From positions 185,436-249,435 of the forward strand of contig JAJTAY010000009.1 in NCBI GenBank assembly GCA_021287165.1: a stretch of DNA of 64,000 bases, given 5' to 3'. How positions within the stretch are numbered: the first letter of the stretch is position 1; each line of letters begins with the position of its first letter. The notes under the pieces were generated by a model that did not search any database, was not told where the DNA came from, and saw only the letters and a program-made list of their open reading frames with translations. The translations under genes were made by a program, and so were the position numbers. This stretch comes from Bacteroidia bacterium (lineage in GTDB: Bacteria > Bacteroidota > Bacteroidia > Bacteroidales > F082). Positions 44,034 to 53,629 of the stretch are shown one piece after another.

Positions 44034-45725
44034 ATGAACCTTAGGCAATTACTACAATTTATTACGCTGCCGTTGGTCATTTTGTATACCTCGGGATGTA
44101 AAAATGAGGACTTAGGAAAAGACTACAAACTGCTTCACAACGGCACCATTTATCTTGATGCCGACCGCAAGGCTCATAACCTCTTGATAGAGGGCGACAA
44201 AGTGGCGGGCTTTAATGTGAACGAAAAGAAATACCCAAATGCCGAACGCATTGATTTGCAAGGAGCCTTTGCCTATCCGGGCTTCAACGACAGCCATGTG
44301 CACCTGGTTTCGGTTGCCGTAGCCATGAGCGTGGGCGTTCCGCTCAACGGCGCTTCCACAGCCGCAGAAATTGCAGCAATTGTCGGGGAGCATTGCAATA
44401 AATTGCCACAAGGCGTTCCGGCCATTGCACATGGTTTTGTTTTCGACAATTATGAAGCATGGACTTTGGCTGACCTGGCCTTGATTGATCAGGCCACCGG
44501 CAACCGCCCGGTATTAATTGCCGACCAGCTGGGTCATAGCTACATCGTCAACACCGCCGCAATGAACATGAGCGGTTTGACCGGAAATACGCCTGATCCT
44601 CCGGGAGGCAGGATTATCAAGCAAAATGGTCAACCCACAGGCATGCTGCGCGAAACTGCTGGAGCAATTGTAGGAAATGTGGCCATTTGGCCGCTCATCC
44701 CCGACAATATGGTGAAATTACCGGCAGCCCAGTTTTTTAATATGTGGGCTGCCATGGGATATACCAGTGTGGTCGAACTTATGGGCGGACCAATGGGCCG
44801 AATACTGAAGCCCGGTCTTTGCAGTGAGCTGGAGGCTGCAGGCCAGCTGCCACTCAGGGTCTATTATGCACACACCTTTTTCAGCCTCGACGATATCGAA
44901 AGCTATAAAAACAACATTGTCAATACCGATCTGGTACGTTTTATCGGACTAAAACTTTTCGTTGACGGCGCAGCCGGCAATGGCGATGCATGGACGAGCT
45001 GGGAAAATACACATGGCGGCCATGGATTGAATGCCATTGCCATCAACGATTCGTTTGGGCCTCAATTTAATATTTTCCGTATTCTGGAAAAATCAGAAGA
45101 ACTCAAACTGGATGTGCATTACCACACCGGTGGTGATCTGTCCATCGGGGCTGTGCTGGATGCCATTGAGGCTGTAAAGCAAAAGAATGGAACGCTGAAA
45201 ACACGCCATACCCTATATCATCTCGGTTTTATCACCGATGCCCAGATCAACCGAATGAAACAGCTTGGCACACACGCTATCGCAGGGGTTCAGCCCTCGC
45301 TTCACTGGGAATATTCCAAAGAGATTACCCCATTTTTCTACGGTGCACATGCCAACGGATCGTACCCCTATAAGAAAATGAGAGATGCCGGAGTGACGCT
45401 GGCTTTTTCGACCGACTTTGCCTCAACCCCACTTGACTTATGCTGGCCTACCGTAATCATGAAAGCCGCACTCACCGGTGCCGGCAACCCCGCCGGTAAT
45501 CCGCCCCTCACCATGCGCGATATGATCAGAGGTTTTACGGTTGGAGGTTTTGCCTCCGTAAACGAAGATCAGGTGGGCACGCTTGATATAGGGAAGAAGG
45601 CAGACCTTGTCGTTTACAGCAAAGACCTTTATTTGGTTCCCCCGGCAGAGCTCAGCAAGGACAACCCCAAGGTTTTGGCAACTTATGTGGCTGGCCGACA
45701 GGCATATAGTGCGCCCGCCAGGTAA
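44034..45725 (+). CDS. Exported amidohydrolase, YtcJ-type (Amidohydro_3)
   Basis: The 563-residue protein starts with a lipoprotein signal (VILYTSGCKNE, Cys near residue 22). It belongs to the YtcJ-like metal-dependent amidohydrolases. Signposts are the first metal motif AYPGFNDSHVHL near residue 80, KLFVDGAAGNGDAWTSWE near residue 305, DVHYHTGGDLSIGAVLDAI, TRHTLYHLGF, and the late FSTDFASTPLD with the metal-binding Asp. Cytoplasmic YtcJ relatives act on N-acyl amino acids or formamides; this one should face the periplasm. An unusual feature is the conversion of typical membrane-free enzymes into a lipoprotein, which is common in Bacteroidota. Confidence 0.87.
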   Translation: MNLRQLLQFITLPLVILYTSGCKNEDLGKDYKLLHNGTIYLDADRKAHNLLIEGDKVAGFNVNEKKYPNAERIDLQGAFAYPGFNDSHVHLVSVAVAMSVGVPLNGASTAAEIAAIVGEHCNKLPQGVPAIAHGFVFDNYEAWTLADLALIDQATGNRPVLIADQLGHSYIVNTAAMNMSGLTGNTPDPPGGRIIKQNGQPTGMLRETAGAIVGNVAIWPLIPDNMVKLPAAQFFNMWAAMGYTSVVELMGGPMGRILKPGLCSELEAAGQLPLRVYYAHTFFSLDDIESYKNNIVNTDLVRFIGLKLFVDGAAGNGDAWTSWENTHGGHGLNAIAINDSFGPQFNIFRILEKSEELKLDVHYHTGGDLSIGAVLDAIEAVKQKNGTLKTRHTLYHLGFITDAQINRMKQLGTHAIAGVQPSLHWEYSKEITPFFYGAHANGSYPYKKMRDAGVTLAFSTDFASTPLDLCWPTVIMKAALTGAGNPAGNPPLTMRDMIRGFTVGGFASVNEDQVGTLDIGKKADLVVYSKDLYLVPPAELSKDNPKVLATYVAGRQAYSAPAR

Positions 45726-46047
45726 TCCACTGGATTAATACTTTGGCGTTAACCATAGGCACTGTTCATGGCCGATCAACTATGGTTCTGGACAGGGATT
45801 GATTTTGGTGCTGTGTTACACCATGTAAATCGGCCGCAACGAAAGACCTATTTCAGCCATTTTGCTAACTTTTTTTATTGTCAACGCCTTCTGCTTTCGA
45901 GGAATTTTAAAATCGACAAAAGCTGTTGCATCATGTGCAAATTCCATTTTAAGAAATCAAACCATTTCCGTTCGTGGGATTAAGGATTAATCTTAAAATT
46001 TCACAACAAAATGATACACCCGACCTAGAGATGACTAATTTTGCGGC
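45726..46047. other. Intergenic region with a doubtful frame
   Basis: A 71-codon frame at 45768-45983 has no domain, signal peptide or promoter, and I do not call it a gene. A TAATTTTG box (46036-46043) sits only 4 bases before the next ATG. Confidence 0.4.
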
Positions 46048-46419
46048 ATGGTTAATAAACTTAGAATTCTAAGCGCAATACTTTTAGCAGCAATATATTG
46101 CCACACGGCAATCGCTGTTAAAAAACCTATTGTTCATTCGCAAGTTATTAATCATGAAACAAGCTCACAAGAAACTCTCCTTGCTGAGTTTTCGCTCGAT
46201 CAGTTTTTCCACACATCAAAGACCGAGCAATCTGTAAATCAAATAAATAACCTGCCTGCCCCGGATGTGAAAAATCCATCAGCGGGGTTTTGGGCAATTT
46301 TCAATGCTACGGAAAGACAAATTGTCAGAGAATATTCCCAATACTCAAGGTATGCGGGGAATTTCCTGATTAATTACAGAAAGGCTAATCTCATTTTTCC
46401 TTTCCATTACTTCTGGTAA
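46048..46419 (+). CDS. Small exported protein of unknown function
   Basis: The 123-residue protein has a signal peptide (MVNKLRILSAILLAAIYCHTA). The mature part is short and has no cysteine pair or membrane helix, ending with aromatic residues (NLIFPFHYFW). I do not recognise a family. A perfect TAnnTTTG box lies just 4 bases upstream of the ATG, so either the message is leaderless or the box is fortuitous. Confidence 0.5.
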   Translation: MVNKLRILSAILLAAIYCHTAIAVKKPIVHSQVINHETSSQETLLAEFSLDQFFHTSKTEQSVNQINNLPAPDVKNPSAGFWAIFNATERQIVREYSQYSRYAGNFLINYRKANLIFPFHYFW

Positions 46420-46538
46420 TTCTGGTTATTTGATTTTTTAACTGCCAACCGATTTGTAAATGTGGTTTGGCTTCTTAATCTTGCTTTACAACCAGGTGAA
46501 GCACAATCAGTTATTTATCAGAATTTAAAACTTTAGTA

Positions 46539-47033
46539 ATGGAAATGGATTTGAAAACAGCCATTTTATGGCTGATGGTTATATTTATTGGTCTTATTCC
46601 CTTCGTAATAGCGTACTATAAAATGAAAAAAAAGGGAAGCAAAATGTTGAATCATCTGAAAGAAAGCGCCGCTCAATACGGTTGCACCATAAGTCAACAT
46701 GAGTTTTGTGGCAATTTTATTTTAGGCATTGACGAAAAGAAACACTTTGTTTTCTTCTTCAAACAAAAAAATGAAGAAACAATTTCGAAGTTTGTCGATC
46801 TCTCTGAAATTCAGTCTTGCCAGGTAATAAAAAAATCGAGAAATGTGAAAAACGACAGAGGTAGCTTCACGGTTATTGAACGCATTGACCTTGCTTTTTC
46901 CCCGTTAAACAAAAGTAAAAGCGATACAAGATTTGAATTATACGAAGAAGAGGACAATATGCAATTGAGTGATGAGTTGGAGTTGGCTGAGCGTTGGACA
47001 AAACGAATAAACGAAAAGTTGAAAAGCATCTAG
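46539..47033 (+). CDS. Membrane-anchored protein of unknown function
   Basis: The 164-residue protein has one N-terminal membrane helix (TAILWLMVIFIGLIPFVIAYY, residues 7-27) followed by basic residues (KMKKKG). The soluble part is probably cytoplasmic and mostly beta (NFILGIDEKKHFVFFFKQKN; SFTVIERIDLAFSPL), with an acidic end. It has the look of a small PH-like fold but I cannot support a family name. Confidence 0.6.
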   Translation: MEMDLKTAILWLMVIFIGLIPFVIAYYKMKKKGSKMLNHLKESAAQYGCTISQHEFCGNFILGIDEKKHFVFFFKQKNEETISKFVDLSEIQSCQVIKKSRNVKNDRGSFTVIERIDLAFSPLNKSKSDTRFELYEEEDNMQLSDELELAERWTKRINEKLKSI

Positions 47034-47041
47034 TCAGATGA

Positions 47042-47201
47042 AAAAGAGGCTGTCTCGAAAGTCAAAACGAATCATTCATTTGCACTCAGAGACGTTGTCC
47101 TGAATTCGTTAAACACTGTGTTACTGCTCGCTATAAATTTCATCGAGTTTCACGGCGTTCTGCGCAGAGTCGTATGGAGGACATTTGAGACGGCCTCTTT
47201 T
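47042..47201. mobile_element. Candidate MITE-like element, 160 bp
   Basis: Terminal inverted repeats of 15 bp with one mismatch, AAAAGAGGCTGTCTC (47042-47056) and GAGACGGCCTCTTTT (47187-47201), flank a non-coding core. Ends beginning GAGGCTGTCTC are familiar from insertion sequences and small non-autonomous elements of Bacteroidota. No transposase gene and no clear target duplication are visible. It lies between two convergent genes, so a very long-loop terminator is a weaker alternative. Confidence 0.5.
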
Positions 47202-47287
47202 AAAATAAACCGAACATTTAAATTTCGATTAAACGCAAACATCCAGGGGTCTATTCTTCCAATTCTGGATTGGTCGTAAATTGACCC

Positions 47288-48040
47288 TTATTGAGGGCCA
47301 TTCTGGCTGATTCTCTTAAAAAACTCCTGTTTGGCACTGCGCGAGATGGGCACCGATGAGTTGTCGCTCATCAGCACATCGCCCCCGTCCTGTTTCGACA
47401 CAAAGCGGATATGCGACAGGTTGATCAGGTGCGATTTGTGAATACGGAAAAAGTTCGGGCTGTTGAGAAGGTCCTCGAGCTCGCGGAGATTTTTCGATAC
47501 AAGGAGCGGTTTTGCACCTTCTATATATAGTGTGCTGTAGCTGCCGTCCGATTCGCAGCGGATCAGCCGCTCGTGTGAAATCATGTGGATGCCTTCGCTG
47601 GTTGGGATAGCTGCCTTTTTTTCGGTTTGAACCGGCATACTGAGCTTTTCGCGGAGCATTTCGAGCAAAAGCCGGCTGTCGGAGGCCGAATTCCGGCGCA
47701 CTTTATCCACTGCCTTGATTAATTCGTTTTTATCGACAGGCTTAAGCAGGTATGCTATGGCGTCCACCTGAAAGGCTTTTAGGGCATAAGCATCGTAAGC
47801 GGTGGTAAATATAACGCTGCCATTAAAGTTTTTGGCCTTTTCAAGAAAGTCGAAGCCCGACATCAGCGGCATTTCCACATCCAGAAAAAGCAGGTCAATG
47901 ACGTTGTCCTGAAGGTACTCAAGCGCCTTGTAAGGATCGGTAAAGGTGATTGTATCCAGCTGAGGGCTACAATGTTTGCGAATGAGCAGCTCGAGGGTTT
48001 CGGAACAATAGGTTTCGTCGTCGAGGATTAGGGCTTTCAT
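47288..48040 (-). CDS. LytTR-family response regulator
   Basis: The 250-residue protein has a receiver domain (residues 1-120; acidic pair in LILDDET, D54 in LLFLDVEMPL, Lys in LLKPVDK) and a LytTR DNA-binding domain from about 145 (LIRCESDGSYSTLYIEG, FFRIHKSHLINLSHIRFV). It is the output partner of the sensor kinase encoded 7 bases upstream in the same transcript. Members of this pair type in Bacteroidota often control polysaccharide-use or envelope genes. A lookalike receiver without LytTR sits at 29335-29721. Confidence 0.93.
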   Translation of the reverse strand: MKALILDDETYCSETLELLIRKHCSPQLDTITFTDPYKALEYLQDNVIDLLFLDVEMPLMSGFDFLEKAKNFNGSVIFTTAYDAYALKAFQVDAIAYLLKPVDKNELIKAVDKVRRNSASDSRLLLEMLREKLSMPVQTEKKAAIPTSEGIHMISHERLIRCESDGSYSTLYIEGAKPLLVSKNLRELEDLLNSPNFFRIHKSHLINLSHIRFVSKQDGGDVLMSDNSSVPISRSAKQEFFKRISQNGPQ

Positions 48041-48047
48041 ATTTCCG

Positions 48048-51000
48048 CTAAGTTAGGCTATCGGTAATTGTCTGATGAACAATAACATCCAAAGGCAGAA
48101 TGAGATCGACCCTCGTTCCCCTTGGTTCGCTGTATTCGTCGGTGAGGTCGGTAACGATGATCTCGGCCCTTGTTCCAGCCCTGCTGCTGAGCAGTGAGAG
48201 GCGTTCGGCGGTTACCTTCATGCCGTGCGAGCGCTGAGGAATGCGTTGCATGGTTTTCATGGCCTGCGAGCGCTTGCGGCCTATGCCGTTGTCTTCCACG
48301 CTCACCAGCAGCTGATCAGCAAACCTGGTGAAGCGTATGAGCAGTTTGCCGCCATCCTGCAGGGGCATGAGGCCGTGCCAGATTGCATTTTCCACATAAG
48401 GCTGCACCATCATGGGTTGTATCATGGTGTTGGCAAGGTCGAGCTGCTCGTCGATATGTATTTCAAAATCAAACTTATCTACAAATCTAAGTTTTTCCAT
48501 ACCGATATACAACCGCAAGGTTTCGATTTCGCGGTCAAGGCTGATTTTTTCGCTGCGGGAGTTGTCGAGCACCATACGGATGAGGCGCGAAAAGCGCGTG
48601 AGGTATTCGGAGGCCGTGTCGTTGTCGTTGACAATGATGAACCTGTTGATGGAATTCAGACAGTTGAAAATAAAGTGGGGGTTCATCTGTGCCCGAAGCG
48701 CTTTCATTTCGAGAGTGGCCATCTCGGTTTCCATTCGGGTTTTGAGCATCTGCTTCTCTGCTACCAGCCGATTTTGCCGCAGGAGGTTGTTCAGGCGGTA
48801 ACGGAATGCCATGATTATCAGCGCTACGATTGCAAACAACACCAGGGTTCTGAACCACCAGGTCTGCCAATAGGGTGGAATGATGGTAATAGGCAGGCGC
48901 AGCTCGTTGGCACTCCAAACCCCGTCGCCATTTTGCGCACGAAGCCTGAACACGTAATGCCCTGGGGCCATGCCCGAGAAATAGATCTGTCCTGTTTGCC
49001 CGATGGTTTGCCAGTCCTTGCCGCTGCCCTGAAGCTGATAGAAAACCTTGTTGCGTTCGGGATTATTGAAATTGACCACGGCAAAACCTATACTGATGTT
49101 ATTCTGATCGTGCGCAAGCTGTAGCTTTCCATCGGATATTCCCGGACTTAAATTCTGCTGCGAGGCATCGGTAACTTCAATATTGGTCAGATAAACCCGT
49201 GGTGCTGTGGTGTCGGGATGCAGCATGCCGGGAATAAAACTAAGATAGCCTCTCTCGGTGCCGGCGAGTATTTCCCCTTTTGCTCCGAGCGAAAGATTGG
49301 CATAGTGAAAGCGGTTGTCGTAGGCGCCCTGCTCCACATCCCAGCGTTTCACTTCAAAGGTCTCGGGGTCGAAGGATGCTATTCCGTTCAGGCTTGTAAT
49401 CCAGAGTTTTCCGTCGGAGGCTTTCACCAGACCGCTCACATGGTTTGATGGCAGTCCGTTGGCAATGGAAAAACTTCTGAAGGCCTGGTTTTCAGGAGCA
49501 TTATGATCGAAGCAGCTCATCCCCGCCGGATCGGCTGTCATCCACAGATTGCCTTCATTGTCCGAAACAAACGAGCGAACCCAGTCGCCACCAATACTTC
49601 GGGGATCACCTGGCCGGGGCATAAACTGTGTAAAAGTGCCTTGTGCGATATCGAGCCTGAACAAGCCATTGCGGACCGTGCCTATCCAAAGTTGATTGCG
49701 TTGATTGTCGAAATGAAGACTGAAAACCTGAGTATTAATCCAGCCGCCGGTTTCGGGCAGTCTCCGGAAAATACCCTTGTCCGGCTCAAAGTAGTATAAT
49801 CCGCTTCGAAAGGAACCTACATAGAACTTACCGGGGCTGGTTTCGACAATATCGAATATCATGCCGGTAGGAACATCGGGCCGGTAAGTCCGCAACCTGC
49901 CGGTTCTGCGGTCAATTTCAACAACGCCTTCGTTTTGACTGGCCCAGATGCGTCCAGCCTTGTCCATGATGATTTTGTTGGCCGAAATACGCCCGGGCCA
50001 GGGTTTTGGGATGTAGCTGATCCGTCCGGTGCGAAGATCTTCCACATAAAAATCATTGCTGTGGTAGCTGGTGATGTAGCGTTTTTGAAATAGGGTGTCG
50101 TCGAGTATGAAAGCTACATTTACCGGTGGATCGTCCTTTTGGAGCAGCTCTTTATACGTAAATACCTGCTGCTGAAGCTTTACCTGGGCAAGATGTCCAC
50201 TAAGGAATGCCAGAAATAGGTTGTTGTCGGTAGTGCGATAAGCCGCAGTGATGGCAACATTGCTCAAGTTGTCGGCCAGGCGGCTTCTGAAATGCAAACG
50301 CGTCAGTGAAAAACTTTCTCTGTCGAGCAGAAAATTTCCGTTCATGGTCGAAACCAGCAACTGCTGTTCATCATATTCGAAGAATCGTGCTTCGCCCTGC
50401 ATGATGAGCTTTCTCAAACCTTCATGAATAAATCCTTTGAGCTGCTTTCCGGGCAGCCACTGCCAGAATTTGCCACCGGCATCGGTAAACCAGAAATAGC
50501 CATATCGGTCGCGAAAAAGGTTGGCAATGCCATTGGCCGCATTGAGTCCCACCGCAACATCATCCATCGGGGCAATTACATTTTTAGCCGGATTGTAACG
50601 GAAATAACCCAGCGAAGTGCGCAGGAAAATACATGTATCGTTGTGGTAATAATACTGCCTAACCCACACTTTCGAAACATCTGTGTCAGGCAACAGGCTG
50701 GCAGGATGAAGCTGACTGACAGTTTGTGTTAACATATTAAACCGAACGATGCCACTGCGGTCGCAGGCCAGAAAAAGAATAGAGTCGTTAAACGGCAACA
50801 AACTGAAAATTCGGTTGTTAGGCAGACTTTTATCTGAATCAGTATCACTAAAAAAGCCTTTGATGGTCTTACGGTCGGGACTCAGCCTATACAAACCATT
50901 GCGGCTGGCCAGCCAGAGGTTCTGATGTTTATCCTCATAAGCCTGATAAAAGAATTCGGCTACGAGGGGTTCCATACCCTTATTGCCGGGTACGATTCTA

Positions 51001-51203
51001 TTTACCAAAAAACCACCGTATTGGATAAGTCCTGTTTGAGTGCTCAGCCATAGAAATCCTGCCTTGTCCTGAGTTATATTGATAAAGTTCATCTTGTCGA
51101 ATCCCCTGTCGCGCCCAAGTATGTCGAGCACGAGGGTTTGATCGCCTCCGGCTGCAAGTCCGAATTGCGTCAATAGCAGACAGCACAACAGGCGAAAGCG
51201 CAT
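48048..51203 (-). CDS. Two-component sensor with Reg_prop propeller, Y_Y_Y domain and LytS-type kinase
   Basis: The 1051-residue protein has a signal peptide (residues 1-19), followed by periplasmic two-component-regulator propeller repeats up to about 640 (ITQDKAGFLWLSTQTGLIQY; LWLASRNGLYRLSPD; LWIGTVRNGLFRLD). The Y_Y_Y domain (about 660-760) is followed by one membrane helix at 775-795 (TLVLFAIVALIIMAF). The cytoplasmic part is the LytS-type His_kinase domain: LRAQMNPHFIFNCLNSI near residue 835 with the phosphoacceptor His, then NAIWHGLMP and VEDNGIGRKRS of the ATPase. It lacks the fused AraC and receiver of hybrid systems and instead pairs with the LytTR regulator downstream. The ligand is unknown, and glycan fragments are typical for this family. 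Confidence 0.92.
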   Translation of the reverse strand: MRFRLLCCLLLTQFGLAAGGDQTLVLDILGRDRGFDKMNFINITQDKAGFLWLSTQTGLIQYGGFLVNRIVPGNKGMEPLVAEFFYQAYEDKHQNLWLASRNGLYRLSPDRKTIKGFFSDTDSDKSLPNNRIFSLLPFNDSILFLACDRSGIVRFNMLTQTVSQLHPASLLPDTDVSKVWVRQYYYHNDTCIFLRTSLGYFRYNPAKNVIAPMDDVAVGLNAANGIANLFRDRYGYFWFTDAGGKFWQWLPGKQLKGFIHEGLRKLIMQGEARFFEYDEQQLLVSTMNGNFLLDRESFSLTRLHFRSRLADNLSNVAITAAYRTTDNNLFLAFLSGHLAQVKLQQQVFTYKELLQKDDPPVNVAFILDDTLFQKRYITSYHSNDFYVEDLRTGRISYIPKPWPGRISANKIIMDKAGRIWASQNEGVVEIDRRTGRLRTYRPDVPTGMIFDIVETSPGKFYVGSFRSGLYYFEPDKGIFRRLPETGGWINTQVFSLHFDNQRNQLWIGTVRNGLFRLDIAQGTFTQFMPRPGDPRSIGGDWVRSFVSDNEGNLWMTADPAGMSCFDHNAPENQAFRSFSIANGLPSNHVSGLVKASDGKLWITSLNGIASFDPETFEVKRWDVEQGAYDNRFHYANLSLGAKGEILAGTERGYLSFIPGMLHPDTTAPRVYLTNIEVTDASQQNLSPGISDGKLQLAHDQNNISIGFAVVNFNNPERNKVFYQLQGSGKDWQTIGQTGQIYFSGMAPGHYVFRLRAQNGDGVWSANELRLPITIIPPYWQTWWFRTLVLFAIVALIIMAFRYRLNNLLRQNRLVAEKQMLKTRMETEMATLEMKALRAQMNPHFIFNCLNSINRFIIVNDNDTASEYLTRFSRLIRMVLDNSRSEKISLDREIETLRLYIGMEKLRFVDKFDFEIHIDEQLDLANTMIQPMMVQPYVENAIWHGLMPLQDGGKLLIRFTRFADQLLVSVEDNGIGRKRSQAMKTMQRIPQRSHGMKVTAERLSLLSSRAGTRAEIIVTDLTDEYSEPRGTRVDLILPLDVIVHQTITDSLT

Positions 51204-51692
51204 GGTTGGAGCTTCAGGAAGTGGGCAAATATACTGAAGTAGTTGAATCTGAGCGATTGAGTGAAAGCGATTGCCTGGTTTGGAAGAAAAATAAATTCAA
51301 ATTCGACCTTTTTTCAGAACAGATGTCTTTCTGAATAAGACAAATGTGATCAGACCTATTCCGGCTTTTAGCCCAAAACAGACTGAAAATTGAAAAAAAG
51401 TGACACTAAGAAAAGCTTCGCATCAAAAGGTTTTCATTGTCTGGAAACCTTCGGTACAAACCGCAATTTTACGTTGAACCTCGTGAAGCAATCTATATCA
51501 TAAACAGAAAAGATATCTTGACAATATGTCTGAGGTTAGTCATGCTGCGCTTAAAGAATATGCTCATTTCAATTAATTGATATACAGCTGTTTAATTACA
51601 ATGATACGTCGTCAATAGGGAGTTGATACAAGCAATCACGAAAGTGAGACCTAAAAAACAAGCAGCCGAAATAGTTTTGACAAAAAATCGAA
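51204..51692. other. Divergent intergenic region between sensor kinase and barrel genes
   Basis: No gene is seen. The minus-strand -7 box of the sensor gene lies at 51226-51233. I find no promoter of correct spacing for the plus-strand gene at 51693. Confidence 0.5.
51226..51233 (-). promoter_or_regulatory. Perfect -7 box of the sensor kinase gene
   Basis: TATATTTG on the minus strand matches the consensus exactly, 22 bases before the ATG. The -33 position has no TTG, which may mean an activator is needed. Confidence 0.4.
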
Positions 51693-52523
51693 ATGAAAAC
51701 TATACCCATATCATCATTTATTCTGATCATTCTTTTAACAAGCGTTTTCCATATGCATGCGCAGATACTTCCCGATGCAGAAGGCATTACAAACTGGAAA
51801 CCATTCCTCGGAATTCGCACTGGAATAGTATCGTCCGCCTCTGCCGATCTGTTATATTCTCCTTTGGTCTATTCGGGCAAATCAATCGGTGTCGGTCTTT
51901 CTTTTGGCAAGGAAAAATCCCGGAGCACATCGGAGACGAGCATATATTTTCACCTCACCACAAAAAAATCAGCCACCCTTGAAAATCAAATACGATCGTT
52001 CGAGAGGGGGCATTACCTTCTCGAAAAACAAAGTTTTAATCTCAAAATCAGGGATTATCGCCGATTTGAAATTTCAGGCACTGAATCTTTAGGATTGAAG
52101 CTGTATTTCAGTGGGTTATGGTTTACAAGCATCAATATAACAACAAACGCCATGGGTTTGCCCGAGTTGGTTCAAACAGGACTTGCACCGGGATTTTGTG
52201 CAATAAAATCGGCCGGACGTCATCAAATCAGCATCGACGCGCATGTATCCTTGTTGTCTTTGAGTATTCGCAACAATTATTCCATGTCGGCGCCTCAAAC
52301 CTACGAACGATTCAGCAAATTAAATTTCATCCGTCAGAACATCCGTTTGCAGTCAGCCTTCTCCGATCGACAAATATTTGCCAGACTATCGTACCAATAT
52401 CCGATCGGCAGAGTCCTGCATGCAACGGCAGCCTATGAATTTGGCTACCTGCATAATACTCAGCCCAAAAACCTGAGATCAGTTGAAGGATTTTACTCAT
52501 TAGCAATACTTTATAAAAAATGA
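51693..52523 (+). CDS. Exported outer-membrane barrel protein
   Basis: The 276-residue protein has a signal peptide (SFILIILLTSVFHMHAQ). Strand-rich sequence with aromatic girdles follows (GKSIGVGLSFGKEKSRSTS; LYFSGLWFTSINITTNAMG; IFARLSYQYPIGRVLHATA), ending FYSLAILYKK. It fits an outer-membrane barrel but not a named family. The stop overlaps the ATG of the protease gene as ATGA, so the two proteins are translationally coupled. Confidence 0.62.
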   Translation: MKTIPISSFILIILLTSVFHMHAQILPDAEGITNWKPFLGIRTGIVSSASADLLYSPLVYSGKSIGVGLSFGKEKSRSTSETSIYFHLTTKKSATLENQIRSFERGHYLLEKQSFNLKIRDYRRFEISGTESLGLKLYFSGLWFTSINITTNAMGLPELVQTGLAPGFCAIKSAGRHQISIDAHVSLLSLSIRNNYSMSAPQTYERFSKLNFIRQNIRLQSAFSDRQIFARLSYQYPIGRVLHATAAYEFGYLHNTQPKNLRSVEGFYSLAILYKK

Positions 52524-53626
52524 GAACAGCACTTGCGCTATTTAGCCTGTTTTTGGGACTTTTAATCATTACATCGTGCGAAAAAGAGCTCATCAACGAC
52601 GTTTACGACAACACACCTACCGGAAATTTTAAGGCTTTTACCGATGATTTCAGAGACCTCTATGGAGCGTTTAACGCAAAAAAACTCAACTGGGACTCGC
52701 TGTCCATGTTTTATGCGGGTCGAATAAACGACCACACCTCGTCAGACTCGCTTTATCGTGTTTTCTGTGCCATGCTCAACACGCTAAACGACGGACATGC
52801 TGATCTGTGGGCACCGCAATATGGTCATTTCCGTTCATGGAATCGCCGTAACAAACCATTTTTTGTTGGCAGGGAAGGCATGAATATGAACGACATTGTT
52901 GTGCTTCAGAACCTCTTAAAAAGCAAATACCTAAAGGATGAGTTCCAGAGCGGACAATTTTCTGGCTGGCAGTTTTTTTATGGCACTATCCAATACGAGC
53001 AAAAAGCCTGGGGCTACATCTGCATTCCCACGTTCAATATTGCCGATTATCCGGTAAGTTTTATTCAGGAAGCTGTAAATCATTTCAATACGCTCGACGG
53101 GGTAATTATTGATTTGCGGTTTAATCAAGGCGGACGCACTGATGCCTTTGTATCCACGCACAACCGTTTTGGCTCGGTGGAGACTTTATACCTTAAATCG
53201 CGATTCAGGAATGGCCCCAGGCCTGACGACTTTACGCCTTTGGCCGATCATCGTGTGAGGCCTCATACCAACAGTTTGAAAAACAAACCCATTGCCATTC
53301 TCACCAATGCATATACCGCGAGTTCGTCCGACCATTTTGTGCTGGCCATGAAAACCCAACCCAATGTAATCACCGTAGGCGATACCACCTGCGGGGCATT
53401 TTCGGCTGTAATCGAGCGTATTTTGCCCAACGGCTGGAAATACAGACTTGGTGCACAGGAAGTGTATGCTCCCGATGGCAACCTGCTTACTGATAGCCGT
53501 GGTCAGTATCTCGAAGGCATAGGCATCGTTCCTGATTTTGCCGTCAATGACAACTGGGCGATGATTAACAACAAAAATGACCTTGTGCTTGAAAAAGCAT
53601 TATCTGAAATATCTAAAATTCATTGA
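52520..53626 (+). CDS. S41-family peptidase lipoprotein
   Basis: The 368-residue protein starts with a lipobox (GLLIITSCEKE, Cys near residue 20). The C-terminal part has the S41/CtpA-type protease core: GVIIDLRFNQGGRTDAF, then LTNAYTASSSDHFVLAMK with the nucleophile Ser, then VGDTTCGAFS. The canonical CtpA Lys after the Gly-Lys motif is replaced here by Ala, as in some Bacteroidota members. Activity therefore either uses another base or is lost. No PDZ domain is seen. It begins inside the barrel gene and ends 3 bases before the nitroreductase gene. Confidence 0.8.
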   Translation: MRTALALFSLFLGLLIITSCEKELINDVYDNTPTGNFKAFTDDFRDLYGAFNAKKLNWDSLSMFYAGRINDHTSSDSLYRVFCAMLNTLNDGHADLWAPQYGHFRSWNRRNKPFFVGREGMNMNDIVVLQNLLKSKYLKDEFQSGQFSGWQFFYGTIQYEQKAWGYICIPTFNIADYPVSFIQEAVNHFNTLDGVIIDLRFNQGGRTDAFVSTHNRFGSVETLYLKSRFRNGPRPDDFTPLADHRVRPHTNSLKNKPIAILTNAYTASSSDHFVLAMKTQPNVITVGDTTCGAFSAVIERILPNGWKYRLGAQEVYAPDGNLLTDSRGQYLEGIGIVPDFAVNDNWAMINNKNDLVLEKALSEISKIH

Positions 53627-53629
53627 TTT

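Noticed and set aside
45768..45983. 71-codon plus-strand frame
   Set aside because: No signal, domain or promoter.
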